This document shows, one piece after another, positions 13,248 through 19,861 of a DNA stretch of 23,454 nucleotides. This DNA is from a virus. A model generated the notes under the pieces. It was given only the letters and a program-made list of their open reading frames with translations, was not told the origin of the DNA and made no database searches. Positions within the stretch are counted from its first letter, which is position 1. Each line of letters begins with the position of its first letter. The stretch is taken from the IMG/VR virus record IMGVR_UViG_3300017759_000089, positions 1-23,454 of that record; one strand, given 5' to 3'. The translations under genes and the position numbers were made by a program.

Positions 13248-13783
13248 TGTCTATTGATTCACTTGCCGGAGAAGTCATTGTCGACGACAAGACTGGTCAC
13301 ACGGAGATGTTTATTCAGTTGAGCGACGATTACTGCGTTCAACTAGAAATGTTCGATCAAAAGGAATTTGTCAAATATCACGCTGGAGAAGAATCGAAAA
13401 TTACTGATAACGAGGGGCTGCCAGTTGAGAAGCTGAAAAACTCCTACAACAAAGTAACTCTTGTTTTCGTGAAAGAAGCTTGGTCTTACAAGGTTATTTC
13501 AAGAGAGATGTGGGAAATAATTCAGCAAAGAGAAATGCACTGCCAAAACGGCTTTGACTACGACGCCATAGCTGATGTCACTGACATGCTCCAGGGCTTT
13601 AGGGCTACGTCTAAAGACTTCGACCCTATTTTTGACAGCCAACAACGCATGTGTGTATTTACTGGAGACGTTTCTTCAAACGTTGGCGACTGCTGCAATC
13701 ATTCTCTTTACAACCGCGAAGATATTGAGTACGTCGACGTTATGACCACTAACGACATGTTGCCGGACAGGATGATTGACTAA
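13247..13783 (+). CDS. Hypothetical acidic protein, 178 aa
   Basis: ATG overlaps the nuclease stop (TAATG). The protein is acidic and soluble, with an N-terminal strand-rich part (IVDDKTGHTEMFIQL) and several late cysteines (MHC, MCV, DCCNH) that could form a small metal site. I do not recognise a family. Lying between RecE-like and RecT-like genes it may serve recombination or replication, but nothing in the sequence says how. Confidence 0.7.
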   Translation: MSIDSLAGEVIVDDKTGHTEMFIQLSDDYCVQLEMFDQKEFVKYHAGEESKITDNEGLPVEKLKNSYNKVTLVFVKEAWSYKVISREMWEIIQQREMHCQNGFDYDAIADVTDMLQGFRATSKDFDPIFDSQQRMCVFTGDVSSNVGDCCNHSLYNREDIEYVDVMTTNDMLPDRMID

Positions 13784-13944
13784 TGGCAAAGCCTGTAAAT
13801 CACAAAAACGATGAAGGTCAGTGGCACCTGCGCGAGATTGAGTTTCAGCTCGACAGCGCTCTTGCTGCCTTCAGCATTGCAGAAACGCGTGTTAAACACT
13901 ATCGCAAACAATTGCATGAATACTGGAATCCTCCTGATAGCTAA
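13783..13944 (+). CDS. Small helical protein, 53 aa
   Basis: ATG overlaps the previous stop (TAATG) and its own stop overlaps the next ATG in the same way. After a polar start the product is one long amphipathic helix (WHLREIEFQLDSALAAFSIA, then ETRVKHYRKQLHEYW). Size and helix suggest a small dimeric or partner-binding protein. Supported mainly by the unbroken chain of coupled starts. Confidence 0.6.
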   Translation: MAKPVNHKNDEGQWHLREIEFQLDSALAAFSIAETRVKHYRKQLHEYWNPPDS

Positions 13945-14087
13945 TGGCCAGCCCACATTGGGGCACTCGGCCTCAAGACGTTATTGCTGCGGCCAAGGCC
14001 CGTGCCAGAGCTGCACTTAACGAAAAAGACCCAAAGCTCACTCATTTAGAGCGAGCGTTTTACGAGGCTTACAAGCAACAGCAATGA
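13944..14087 (+). CDS. Small basic protein, 47 aa
   Basis: Reads MASPHWGTRPQDVIAAAKAR at the start, then a charged helix ending in Gln. TAATG coupling to the previous gene. The Ala/Arg-rich middle could bind nucleic acid. A 63-bp gap follows before the next gene. Not recognised. Confidence 0.55.
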   Translation: MASPHWGTRPQDVIAAAKARARAALNEKDPKLTHLERAFYEAYKQQQ

Positions 14088-14150
14088 CCACCGGGCATCC
14101 TTTCTCCCCCGACAAGGTGTAAGTCCCGACTTTCCATCTACCTATTTGTT

Positions 14151-14399
14151 ATGGCCCGTTTACCTGGCGCTAAGAACAAGACCCGCATTGAGATGACTTT
14201 GCCATCTTGGTACGGCGACAAGCTCAAAGAGCTTCGTGTTGATTCTGGCTTTGACTCTGATCAAGCTTTCTCCGCGTGGCTTCTGCGCAACACTGTTCAG
14301 ATCCTTTGTGGTCAGCGTGAGCCCAGTAACCAAAAGCTCGGTGACCTGCGCCTCCGCATGGAGCAAGCTCTTCCTAGCCCTGAGGTGATTAATGGCTGA
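14151..14399 (+). CDS. Putative small DNA-binding protein, 82 aa
   Basis: The N-terminus RLPGAKNKTRIEMTLPSWYG is basic and resembles the strand of a ribbon-helix-helix protein, followed by helices DKLKELRVDSG and DQAFSAWLLRNTVQILCG at the right spacing. RHH identity is plausible but unproven. It overlaps the RecT-like start by 8 bp, so it may regulate or assist that module. Confidence 0.6.
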   Translation: MARLPGAKNKTRIEMTLPSWYGDKLKELRVDSGFDSDQAFSAWLLRNTVQILCGQREPSNQKLGDLRLRMEQALPSPEVING

Positions 14400-15072
14400 T
14401 CAATCAGCTCTGACAACCACTTCAAATAAGTCGGTTTACAGCAGCATCCAGTCGTTTGAGTCGGCGCAGCGCATTGCTGCGTCTTTGGCTGAAAGCACAA
14501 TTGTCCCGATGATGTATCGGGGCAAAGCTGGTCTTGGCAACTGCATGGTGGCTCTTGAGATTGCCAACCGGATGGGCATGTCGCCCTTCCAAGTGATGCA
14601 AAATCTTGACGTTATTCATGGTCGCCCTAGCTGGAGAAGTCAGTTCATCATTGGCTTGATCCAAGGCTGCGGTCGCTTTAAGGGTTTTACCTACAACGAG
14701 GCCGCTAATTCCTGTCAGTGCTTCGCCTCTATAAAAACCACTGGTGAGCAGGTCTCTGGCCCCAAGATCACTTTGGACATGGCCAAGCGGGAAGGCTGGA
14801 CTAAAAACACGAAGTGGAGCACGATGCCACAGACAATGCTGCGTTACCGCGCTGCATCAGCCTTCGGCCGTTTCCACATTCCTGACCTGATCCTTGGCAT
14901 TCAATCTGTTGAGGAGAACGAGGTTATTGAGGCTGAAGTCACGGTTGCTCCTGAGCCTGCTGAAAGCAAGCTTGATCAGGTCACTAAGATTTTGGCTCCT
15001 GAAACCGAACCTCAGCATGTCCCCGAGCCTGAGCCGCCAGCTGTAGTGGAGGTCGATGACTTCTTTGACTAA
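14392..15072 (+). CDS. recT: RecT-like single-strand annealing protein
   Basis: A 226-aa phage recombinase of the RecT group that would coat single strands and anneal them to homologous DNA. Family marks: GNCMVALEIANRMGMSPF (49-66), VMQNLDVIHGRPSWRSQFII (68-87), an acidic/aromatic strand region, ITLDMAKREGW (126-136) and MPQTMLRYRAASAFGR (145-160) followed by PDLILGIQSVEE. The C-terminus (about 180-226) is a Pro/Glu-rich acidic tail ending DDFFD, like tails that dock to SSB-type partners or mimic single-stranded DNA. It is coupled downstream by TAATG to a HTH gene. Together with the RecE-like nuclease and the SSB-like gene it makes a complete recombination set. Confidence 0.87.
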   Translation: MADQSALTTTSNKSVYSSIQSFESAQRIAASLAESTIVPMMYRGKAGLGNCMVALEIANRMGMSPFQVMQNLDVIHGRPSWRSQFIIGLIQGCGRFKGFTYNEAANSCQCFASIKTTGEQVSGPKITLDMAKREGWTKNTKWSTMPQTMLRYRAASAFGRFHIPDLILGIQSVEENEVIEAEVTVAPEPAESKLDQVTKILAPETEPQHVPEPEPPAVVEVDDFFD

Positions 15073-15263
15073 TGGACAGCACACAGTTCTTAGACACCTA
15101 TCAGTTGGCAAAGCGTTGGGGCATGCACCCTCAAACGCTTGCTAGGTGGAGGCGCCGTGAATCTGGGCCTAAGTTCATCAAGGCCCAGCATCCTGTTCGT
15201 GTCCTCTATCCAATCCTTGAGATTGAAGAGTACGAGCAACAAAACCCTTTTCTTAAAAAGTGA
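15072..15263 (+). CDS. Excisionase/MerR-like helix-turn-helix protein, 63 aa
   Basis: TYQLAKRWGMHPQTLARWRR (9-28) is a winged-helix HTH of the AlpA/excisionase kind, followed by ESGPKFIKAQHPVRVLYP, the wing with its typical G-P-x-F/Y-I-K and R-V-L-Y-P, then a short helix EIEEYEQQ. This fold serves as transcription regulator or recombination directionality factor. No integrase is in the window, so a regulator role is as likely. TAATG coupling to the RecT-like gene. Confidence 0.8.
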   Translation: MDSTQFLDTYQLAKRWGMHPQTLARWRRRESGPKFIKAQHPVRVLYPILEIEEYEQQNPFLKK

Positions 15264-15265
15264 CC

Positions 15266-15715
15266 ATGGAGTTCAAGTTTAACTCAAACATTTTCAAGAA
15301 CAGTCCTGAGGATCAGCAACGGCTGTATGGGGACAAGTATGACCCCAACAAGAACTATCCAGTTTTTACTGGCACTGCAAGCATTCCTAAGAAAGAACTT
15401 GCAGGCCTGGTTGAGTATTTGCATTGGGCACTGCGCACCGAGCTAAAAACTGATTCCTATCTGGATGATGTCGTCGTTCCGGTCAAGATTTCTGGCTGGC
15501 AGAAAGAGTCAAAGAGCGGCAAAAAGTTTTTGAGCCTGGCTTATTCGCCTGACTACAAGACGATGATGGCTGCACGCGAGGTCAAAGAGGCTGCAGAGCT
15601 TACGGATACGCAAGAAATCATGCAGCATCAGCAGAACCTAGACAAAGCGGCCGCTAGCCTTGCCCAAGGCACTGCCGGCAGCGTGGTGAAGCCTGACCAA
15701 GAGGACATCTTCTGA
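15266..15715 (+). CDS. Putative single-stranded DNA-binding (SSB-like) protein
   Basis: About 149 aa from ATG 15266; a GTG two codons earlier overlaps the previous stop. The centre reads VFTGTASIPKKELAGLVEYL and VVVPVKISGWQKESKSGKKF then LSLAYSP, an OB-like pattern of strands with the W-x-K-x-x-K-x-G-K-x-x-L-S turn seen in phage ssDNA-binding proteins. The C-terminus is acidic and ends QEDIF, like the D-D-I-P-F tip of bacterial SSB that recruits partners. Position right after RecT-like supports the call. The fold is inferred from pattern only. Confidence 0.6.
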   Translation: MEFKFNSNIFKNSPEDQQRLYGDKYDPNKNYPVFTGTASIPKKELAGLVEYLHWALRTELKTDSYLDDVVVPVKISGWQKESKSGKKFLSLAYSPDYKTMMAAREVKEAAELTDTQEIMQHQQNLDKAAASLAQGTAGSVVKPDQEDIF

Positions 15716-15906
15716 TGGACATCCCGGACTCTCCATGGCAGATGCAGCGTCAGTGGATCCACCAGAAGCTGGATGACCTGCCGGAGGGTTCGTTTGTCAC
15801 GATCCCGGTCGAGCAGTATCGCGACTTGGTCATGCGGCAGTTCCAACTGCAAGACCTAGTCGCAGCCCAAAAAAAGCTATTGGAGAAACATGTCCCGGAC
15901 TTTTGA
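15715..15906 (+). CDS. Hypothetical protein, 63 aa
   Basis: Starts at TGATG overlapping the SSB-like stop. Residues 1-30 include a Trp/Gln-rich helix, then VTIPVEQYRDLVMRQFQLQD and a charged helix, with heptad-like leucines that could form a coiled coil. Not recognised. The strand-helix pattern TIPVEQYRDL resembles the N-terminal strand of small dimerising phage proteins, but that is weak. Confidence 0.6.
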   Translation: MDIPDSPWQMQRQWIHQKLDDLPEGSFVTIPVEQYRDLVMRQFQLQDLVAAQKKLLEKHVPDF

Positions 15907-16126
15907 AAAGATTGGCCTAGCCATGCTTCGGTGGGGTAGCAAGCGCCCTGTGCTGCTACAGCGTCCACCCAGCTGGACTGTGCAGTATCTGCGGCCTTTG
16001 CCAGCTGATAAGCCACCAATCAACGTGGCGCCGATTGGTCATGCTGGCATCTGGCTGATGAGGCGTGCCAACCCGCTTTCTTACGTCAACGCAAACGGCA
16101 GTGCCATCAAGGTGACTTTGCCTTAA
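15890..16126 (+). CDS. Hypothetical basic protein, 78 aa
   Basis: The ATG lies inside the last codons of the previous gene (17-bp overlap). The product is basic and Pro/Trp-rich, with strands likely in VLLQRPPSWTVQYLRPLP and near the C-terminus. No known domain. It is the last gene of the tightly coupled run that began at 12402; a 24-bp A/T-rich gap with possible promoter follows. Confidence 0.55.
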   Translation: MSRTFEKIGLAMLRWGSKRPVLLQRPPSWTVQYLRPLPADKPPINVAPIGHAGIWLMRRANPLSYVNANGSAIKVTLP

Positions 16127-16150
16127 AATTACAACTTACACTTTTTACTT

Positions 16151-16537
16151 ATGCGAAACATTTTTTACGACAGCAGTTCTTTAGGTAAAGCAGTATATAT
16201 AGCAGACATACAGTCTCTTACTCGAAACGATTTAAACACATTAGAGCGTGAACTCAATGTTGCTATCAGCAACATGAGCGCAAAGATGCATGAGGAAAGA
16301 GACACTACCGAGCTTGATTGGCTGCACAAACTTAGCGTCAAGCTAAAAATTTGCGAGCAATTCATAACTCGCATCAAGCAGGTAAAGGAGAATGATCTTT
16401 CAAAGCTTGAGTCCTATCACTTGTCTTACTTTCGGCAAGCAGTTTCTGCACTGATTGGTCCGTTGCAAGCTGATAAGCTCTACGAAAAAGCGCGTCAAGA
16501 TGCGCTTTTCCAAGTCGGCAAGGAGTCGAACTCTTGA
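16151..16537 (+). CDS. Hypothetical helical protein, 128 aa
   Basis: Nearly all helical from residue 25 on, with heptad spacing in NTLERELNVAISNMSAKMHE and in HKLSVKLKICEQFITRIKQ, suggesting a two-helix coiled coil. It follows the A/T-rich gap at 16127-16150, so it may begin a new transcript. Its base composition is more AT-rich than the genes before it. Not recognised. Confidence 0.65.
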   Translation: MRNIFYDSSSLGKAVYIADIQSLTRNDLNTLERELNVAISNMSAKMHEERDTTELDWLHKLSVKLKICEQFITRIKQVKENDLSKLESYHLSYFRQAVSALIGPLQADKLYEKARQDALFQVGKESNS

Positions 16538-16752
16538 GCAATTTTCAATGGGACGATAATCATCCTCAAGCGCAACACGGCGATGGTATCAGCCATCCCA
16601 AGAAGGGCGTCAAGACAAAGCCATTTAAGTTGCTGGTGCGCAATGGACAGGCTGCGCCAATGATCTGGCGCACCTCTGCTGAGAATCAAAAAGCCGCTAT
16701 TAATTACGGCAAGGCCCGCTGGCCTGATGCTGCCATTGAAGTGGTCAAGTGA
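16534..16752 (+). CDS. Small phage protein, 72 aa (TTG start)
   Basis: The start is TTG 16534, overlapping the previous TGA. An AGGAG at 16521-16525, 8 nt upstream, is one of the few clear Shine-Dalgarno sites in the window and supports it. The product begins SNFQWDDNHPQAQHG, has a basic stretch PKKGVKTKPFKLLVRNG, and ends in a helix with KARWPDAAIEVVK. Function unknown. Its stop abuts the opposite-strand gene at 16753. Confidence 0.65.
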   Translation: MSNFQWDDNHPQAQHGDGISHPKKGVKTKPFKLLVRNGQAAPMIWRTSAENQKAAINYGKARWPDAAIEVVK

Positions 16753-16824
16753 TTACTTCTTGCCGCCTTTCTTGCTGCCGCCTTTCTTGGTGCCTTTCTT
16801 TTTGTCGTCGTAGTGGTAGGGCAT
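16753..16824 (-). CDS. 23-aa Lys/Gly peptide
   Basis: Minus-strand ORF beginning MPYHYDDKKKG and continuing with KKGG repeats to KKGGKK. Half of its residues are lysine. It exactly fills the gap between two plus-strand genes: its stop touches the end of 16534-16752 and its ATG overlaps the ATG of 16823-17047 in CATG. From memory, Synechococcus phages carry similar tiny Lys/Gly-rich ORFs. It could bind DNA or RNA. Translation is unproven. Confidence 0.5.
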   Translation of the reverse strand: MPYHYDDKKKGTKKGGSKKGGKK

Positions 16825-17047
16825 GACCAAAAGTGTGTCGCGTCTTGACCTTAGCGCCGGCTTGACGCTAGAAGATGCCCTCGATCTGCTTTATCGCGGG
16901 AAGGCAAACGCCGTAAAACTGGCTACTGCTGCTGGCGTGTCTAAAACGGAGTTGCAGCAGGTCTTTGCCGACTACGTCTCGTCACGAGGCCTAGAGCCCA
17001 ACGCTTGGCAAAGAGATGATGAGGTTTCCTGGCCCTACATCACCTAG
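16823..17047 (+). CDS. Conserved cyanophage-type small protein, 74 aa
   Basis: The core GLTLEDALDLLYRGKANAVK and LATAAGVSKTELQQVFADYV looks like a small helical HTH-type domain. The ending SWPYIT is one I recall in small Synechococcus-phage proteins. Its start codon shares CATG with the opposite-strand 23-aa peptide. It ends just before a structured non-coding stretch at 17062-17146. DNA binding is possible but not shown. Confidence 0.65.
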   Translation: MTKSVSRLDLSAGLTLEDALDLLYRGKANAVKLATAAGVSKTELQQVFADYVSSRGLEPNAWQRDDEVSWPYIT

Positions 17048-17061
17048 GCCACAAAATTGGT

Positions 17062-17146
17062 TGCGGACTAAGGCCGACTCACGCATCCGCACCCCTCGCA
17101 CCTGATCCGCTGCAGGTGAACTGTCCTTCGCCCGTTTCAGGGTGAA
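17062..17146 (+). ncRNA. Candidate structured leader RNA: three consecutive stem-loops
   Basis: Three inverted repeats follow one another: TGCGGA/TCCGCA (17062-17067, 17086-17091), CACCTG/CAGGTG (17099-17104, 17113-17118) and TTCGCCC/GGGTGAA (17127-17133, 17140-17146, one G-U pair). They fill the gap before the 54-aa gene at 17164. No T-run follows, so this is not a simple terminator. It could be a riboswitch-like leader or small RNA. I could not match it to a known class; it is not a recognisable tRNA. Confidence 0.4.
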
Positions 17147-17163
17147 GAGCCCAAATTATAGCC

Positions 17164-17328
17164 ATGCGTCAACCAGATTCTGTTGGAGTTCACCTCATGA
17201 CACTTGGGATCATGCCTTTGTTCAAGCCTTGGTTTTTCGATGGATCAGTTGTGTATTGGGGTGAGCCTTGCCACACCCATAGCGCAGCACTTGAAGCAGC
17301 TGAGATACTGAGGGCGATATACAAGTAA
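17164..17328 (+). CDS. Small hypothetical protein, 54 aa
   Basis: Starts at ATG 17164 (an in-frame ATG at 17197 is an alternative) and reads a compact protein with PLFKPWFFDGSVVYWGEPCH followed by a C-terminal helix (SAALEAAEILRAIYK). Three bases separate its stop from the next ATG, so it probably shares a transcript with the zinc-type protein. Function unknown. Confidence 0.55.
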   Translation: MRQPDSVGVHLMTLGIMPLFKPWFFDGSVVYWGEPCHTHSAALEAAEILRAIYK

Positions 17329-17331
17329 TTT

Positions 17332-17643
17332 ATGGCCTCATTGCGTTACCACGCTGGACGAATGGTCCTTAGCGAGGATGGCGATGGATGGCGCGTCAAG
17401 ATAAAAACCAAGACCGGGAAACTCTCTTGCAGCTTGTCGGCAACTGAACTTGAGCAAGCAGTGCTTGAGGCAGAGCAACTGTATGCAGATGCGCGTTGCC
17501 TGAATAGTTCTCAGCCACGTTGCATGAACTGCATACACTGGGAAATAGTAAAAGCCAACTGCAATGTCGGCTGTCCTGAAGGGAGGATGACTGGTGGAAC
17601 CTTCGCTAAAGACTGCGCCTACTTTTGGCAATGTCCCGACTGA
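17332..17643 (+). CDS. Small protein with C-terminal Cys cluster, 103 aa
   Basis: An N-terminal strand-rich domain (WRVKIKTKTGKL) and a helix precede a Cys-rich C-terminus: CMNCIHW, then C and C in NCNVGCPEG, then KDCAYFWQC. The order C-x2-C-x2-W, G-x-P-E-x-R, then C-A-x-F/Y-W resembles a small phage zinc-binding motif that I recall without a function. A metal-binding role is likely; the partner is unknown. Confidence 0.65.
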   Translation: MASLRYHAGRMVLSEDGDGWRVKIKTKTGKLSCSLSATELEQAVLEAEQLYADARCLNSSQPRCMNCIHWEIVKANCNVGCPEGRMTGGTFAKDCAYFWQCPD

Positions 17644-17647
17644 TGCG

Positions 17648-17809
17648 ATGGACTATGGCGATGGCTTTTACATCATTCAAGGTGTAGAACCAATCGGTGA
17701 GCCTCGCTATTGCAGCTGCGGCCCTGATGGGCAGAGGCAGTTTTCAAATGATCTTTGGCAGGCTGACATCTACATCCAGCACATGAAAAATGCCAAAGCC
17801 AACGATTGA
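17648..17809 (+). CDS. Hypothetical protein, 53 aa
   Basis: I choose ATG 17648, five bases after the previous stop. A GTG at 17594 in the same frame would overlap that gene by 50 bp. The product reads YGDGFYIIQGVEPIGEPRYC with a following CSCGPDG turn and a helix ending HMKNAKAND. Not recognised. It overlaps the next ATG by 20 bp. Confidence 0.5.
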   Translation: MDYGDGFYIIQGVEPIGEPRYCSCGPDGQRQFSNDLWQADIYIQHMKNAKAND

Positions 17810-17972
17810 GCTTGCGGTCAAGGATGGATTCACTGCTTGGGTTGTGCAGTATGGCGGCATGGCACGCCACTTTCCGGAGTCAAAAGACTGGGCGGCTAAG
17901 CAGTTCTTTGAACTTGTGACTCTTGCTTACAGCCCCAAGGCTGCAACTGAGGAGTCAATTTCTGCAATGTGA
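17790..17972 (+). CDS. Hypothetical protein, 60 aa
   Basis: Start ATG 17790 is inside the previous gene. The product has a strand (ELAVKDGFTAWVVQYGG) and a helix (DWAAKQFFELVTLAYS). Its 3' end overlaps the convergent minus-strand gene 17927-18145 by 46 bp. Unknown function. Confidence 0.55.
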   Translation: MPKPTIELAVKDGFTAWVVQYGGMARHFPESKDWAAKQFFELVTLAYSPKAATEESISAM

Positions 17973-18145
17973 CCGACTGCCTGTTGCAACAGCTTTGCTT
18001 GATGCCAGTTGGTGCGGATCAAAGAGACGCACATTGTCCGAAGTGCGTCTTCGTCGTTGCAACCTTGAATGTCACGGACACTTTTTTCAAGCTCAAGCTC
18101 CTCCTCAAGGCTCTGAGTCACGACCATCCAGTCAGCCCAGCCCAT
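17927..18145 (-). CDS. Small helical cyanophage-type protein, 72 aa
   Basis: Almost wholly helical: EEELELEKSVRDIQGCNDED, then RTNWHQAKLLQQAVGHIAEI. I recall the ELEKSVR and TNWHQAxxLKQAVGHIAELE pattern in small Synechococcus-phage proteins of unknown role. A coiled coil is likely. It lies 22 bp downstream of the dCTP deaminase start-to-stop run as the last gene of this leftward group. Confidence 0.65.
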   Translation of the reverse strand: MGWADWMVVTQSLEEELELEKSVRDIQGCNDEDALRTMCVSLIRTNWHQAKLLQQAVGHIAEIDSSVAALGL

Positions 18146-18167
18146 AGCCCTGAAGATATTTATTAAG

Positions 18168-18686
18168 TCATGCCACAGACGGCATGACTGTCAAGTGATT
18201 GTTGTAATGACCGGTCTCTGCATAGCTATGCATTGGCGTGTTTGACATGGCGTGGAAGACCATCTGGCCGATTTTCAGACCAGGCCAAAGAGGCAATGCA
18301 TGATGCAATCGCTCGTTCTTCAACTCGAGAGTCAGCTTGCTTCCGTGCCAGCCTGGGTCGCACCAGCCAGCAAGCAGGTGATTAAGACCAGATCGTGCGC
18401 GGCTTGATTTGAGTACAAACTGGCCGCTGATGTCGTCGGGCAGGTTAAACAGCTCAAGTGTCTCAGCCAGGCAAAACTCGCCGGACTGAAGCATGAACGG
18501 CTCATCTTCTGTCCTGTCTGAGATGTCAATACGAATCAGCTCAGGGCTGTAGATGCTCTCGATCATCAGGTGATTGCCCAAACGCAGATCCAAGCTGGCT
18601 GGATTTAGCAGATCTGGGTTGAACGGGACGACCATGTCGCTTTTGCGGCAACGAGCTTGGATCTCCCAGTCACACAGAACCGCCAT
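18168..18686 (-). CDS. dcd: dCTP deaminase
   Basis: Converts dCTP to dUTP and ammonia, which feeds dTMP synthesis for phage DNA. The 172-aa length fits. Family marks: NPASLDLRLGN (28-38), KSSRARSGL (93-101, Ser and Arg of the active site), GWCDPGWHG (107-115), LTLELKN (118-124, Glu121 as the catalytic Glu that dUTPases lack) and LKIGQMVF (137-144). The residues favour deaminase over dUTPase. Cyanophages commonly carry nucleotide-metabolism genes. It is flanked on the same strand by small genes; no thymidylate synthase or dUTPase is in the window. Confidence 0.92.
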   Translation of the reverse strand: MAVLCDWEIQARCRKSDMVVPFNPDLLNPASLDLRLGNHLMIESIYSPELIRIDISDRTEDEPFMLQSGEFCLAETLELFNLPDDISGQFVLKSSRARSGLNHLLAGWCDPGWHGSKLTLELKNERLHHALPLWPGLKIGQMVFHAMSNTPMHSYAETGHYNNHLTVMPSVA

Positions 18687-18708
18687 TCGATCAATGCAAA
18701 ACGCAAGT

Positions 18709-18906
18709 CTACTTAGGTTCCTTTAGAGCGCTCTTTTCTTTGTGATAAGCACCCTTTTCGTGCATTTCGACCACATCTCGTACCCAAGGGACTAGCCAGT
18801 CATTGACTCTTGAACATTGGTCCCAGTTCACAGGCTTGGCGCATTGCAGCACAACAGTTGTCCAAAACGCACTAATAAACGCCCAGATCCAATAAAACTC
18901 ACTCAT
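18709..18906 (-). CDS. Single-helix membrane protein, 65 aa
   Basis: The N-terminus WIWAFISAFWTTVVLQCA forms one membrane helix. The rest is soluble and charged, with a basic end (YHKEKSALKEPK). Its start overlaps the peptidase stop by 8 bp, so the two are likely coexpressed, and it may act with the peptidase at the membrane. A spanin- or holin-like role is conceivable but not supported by a lipobox or a coiled coil. Confidence 0.6.
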   Translation of the reverse strand: MSEFYWIWAFISAFWTTVVLQCAKPVNWDQCSRVNDWLVPWVRDVVEMHEKGAYHKEKSALKEPK

Positions 18907-19639
18907 TAACCAAGATCACCCAGCCCGTGCCTGGGCCGTTCGCTTGCCACCGTTGATAGAACGCAGCTTGCCTCACACGGACATTACGTCCCAAATGCGG
19001 GTTGCTATGGCCTCCCTTCTCCATCTCGGGATACCCTCTCGGATCTTGCATGATCCACTCTGGATCGTTGCTGTTCTTACCCGCGTAACCACTGATTACG
19101 CTCCAATGCCCGCAACCTAAACCGCTGCACATTGGTGGTTCGCCACGAAGCATGTTGCCTGCGTGCAACCAACCAACCAGCACAGGCCTGCCGTTTTCGA
19201 CCTCAAGCTCAACCATGTCAGCATCGCCATCTTTGCGAAACTCAGCTTCTAGACCCAAGCTCCGCAACGCTGCTAGCTGAGCTTCTACCGAAGTGGTGTC
19301 GCCAAATTCAGCACGAATCGCATTGTATTGATCATCCGTGCGAACCTTCTTGTAATACGCAGCCACCATGGCCGCCGCTGAACTAAAGCATTCCCGATGG
19401 CCGGTTCCTGTCTTGTTATCGAGCTGTCTGAAGTAGGGCATGTAAATCTGCTGGTCATACCCGCTTTCTTTCCAGGACTGAAACCAATCAGCTTCGTTTT
19501 CTTCCAATAATTGCGGCGGCAGCGACTCTTCAAGCTGTTTAACAGCAGCCAACTGGTGGGGCGTACCACGAAAAAACTGGAAAAACGGCAACAAAGCAAG
19601 GGCCATTACTACCAATACAGCAGCTGACGCGCCAATCAT
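18899..19639 (-). CDS. Membrane-anchored C39-like cysteine peptidase
   Basis: A 246-aa protein with an N-terminal membrane helix (residues about 4-23) and a papain-like C39-type domain. The catalytic triad appears as Cys84 in HRECFSSAAAM, His178 in GCGHWSVISGY and Asp199 in IMQDPRG, at family spacing. C39 peptidases cleave after double-Gly leaders in bacteriocin export, but cyanophage versions lack the ABC transporter and their target is unknown. No transporter or bacteriocin precursor is near. Candidate substrates are the exported proteins at 20.4-22.1 kb, or host envelope proteins during lysis. It is followed by a small membrane protein in the same operon. Confidence 0.78.
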   Translation of the reverse strand: MIGASAAVLVVMALALLPFFQFFRGTPHQLAAVKQLEESLPPQLLEENEADWFQSWKESGYDQQIYMPYFRQLDNKTGTGHRECFSSAAAMVAAYYKKVRTDDQYNAIRAEFGDTTSVEAQLAALRSLGLEAEFRKDGDADMVELEVENGRPVLVGWLHAGNMLRGEPPMCSGLGCGHWSVISGYAGKNSNDPEWIMQDPRGYPEMEKGGHSNPHLGRNVRVRQAAFYQRWQANGPGTGWVILVNE

Positions 19640-19660
19640 GCCGAACTTAAATGGTTAATG

Positions 19661-19834
19661 CTATTTATCGACGCGAGAAGTTGGGAACAGCAAGTCTTTG
19701 AGATGCTTGACTGCCAAGTCATCTAGGTCGTTGTCGGTTTGCTTGACGACCCGCTCTAGCATCGCGACGATCAGTTCTTTAAAAGCCTTTGACCTGGCCA
19801 TTGACAGTAGCAATGGCTTGAGAATCAACAACAT
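19661..19834 (-). CDS. Small helical protein, 57 aa
   Basis: Begins MLLILKPLLLSMARSKAFKE, continues LIVAMLERVV and ends LKDLLFPTSRVDK. An amphipathic N-terminal helix and a second helix suggest a membrane-surface protein. I recall very similar short proteins starting MLLLLKPLLL in Synechococcus phages. It is 22 bp upstream of the peptidase start on the same strand. Confidence 0.6.
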   Translation of the reverse strand: MLLILKPLLLSMARSKAFKELIVAMLERVVKQTDNDLDDLAVKHLKDLLFPTSRVDK

Positions 19835-19861
19835 TAGATGCCTATGCAGGGCTCTAATAGT

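Noticed and set aside
14084-14122. 12-aa ORF after the 47-aa gene
   Set aside because: It overlaps the stop in ATGA like real neighbours, but it is too short to support.
17048-17163. tRNA gene in the structured gap
   Set aside because: There are three stems, but no T-loop GTTCGA-like sequence, no anticodon-arm layout and no closing acceptor stem.
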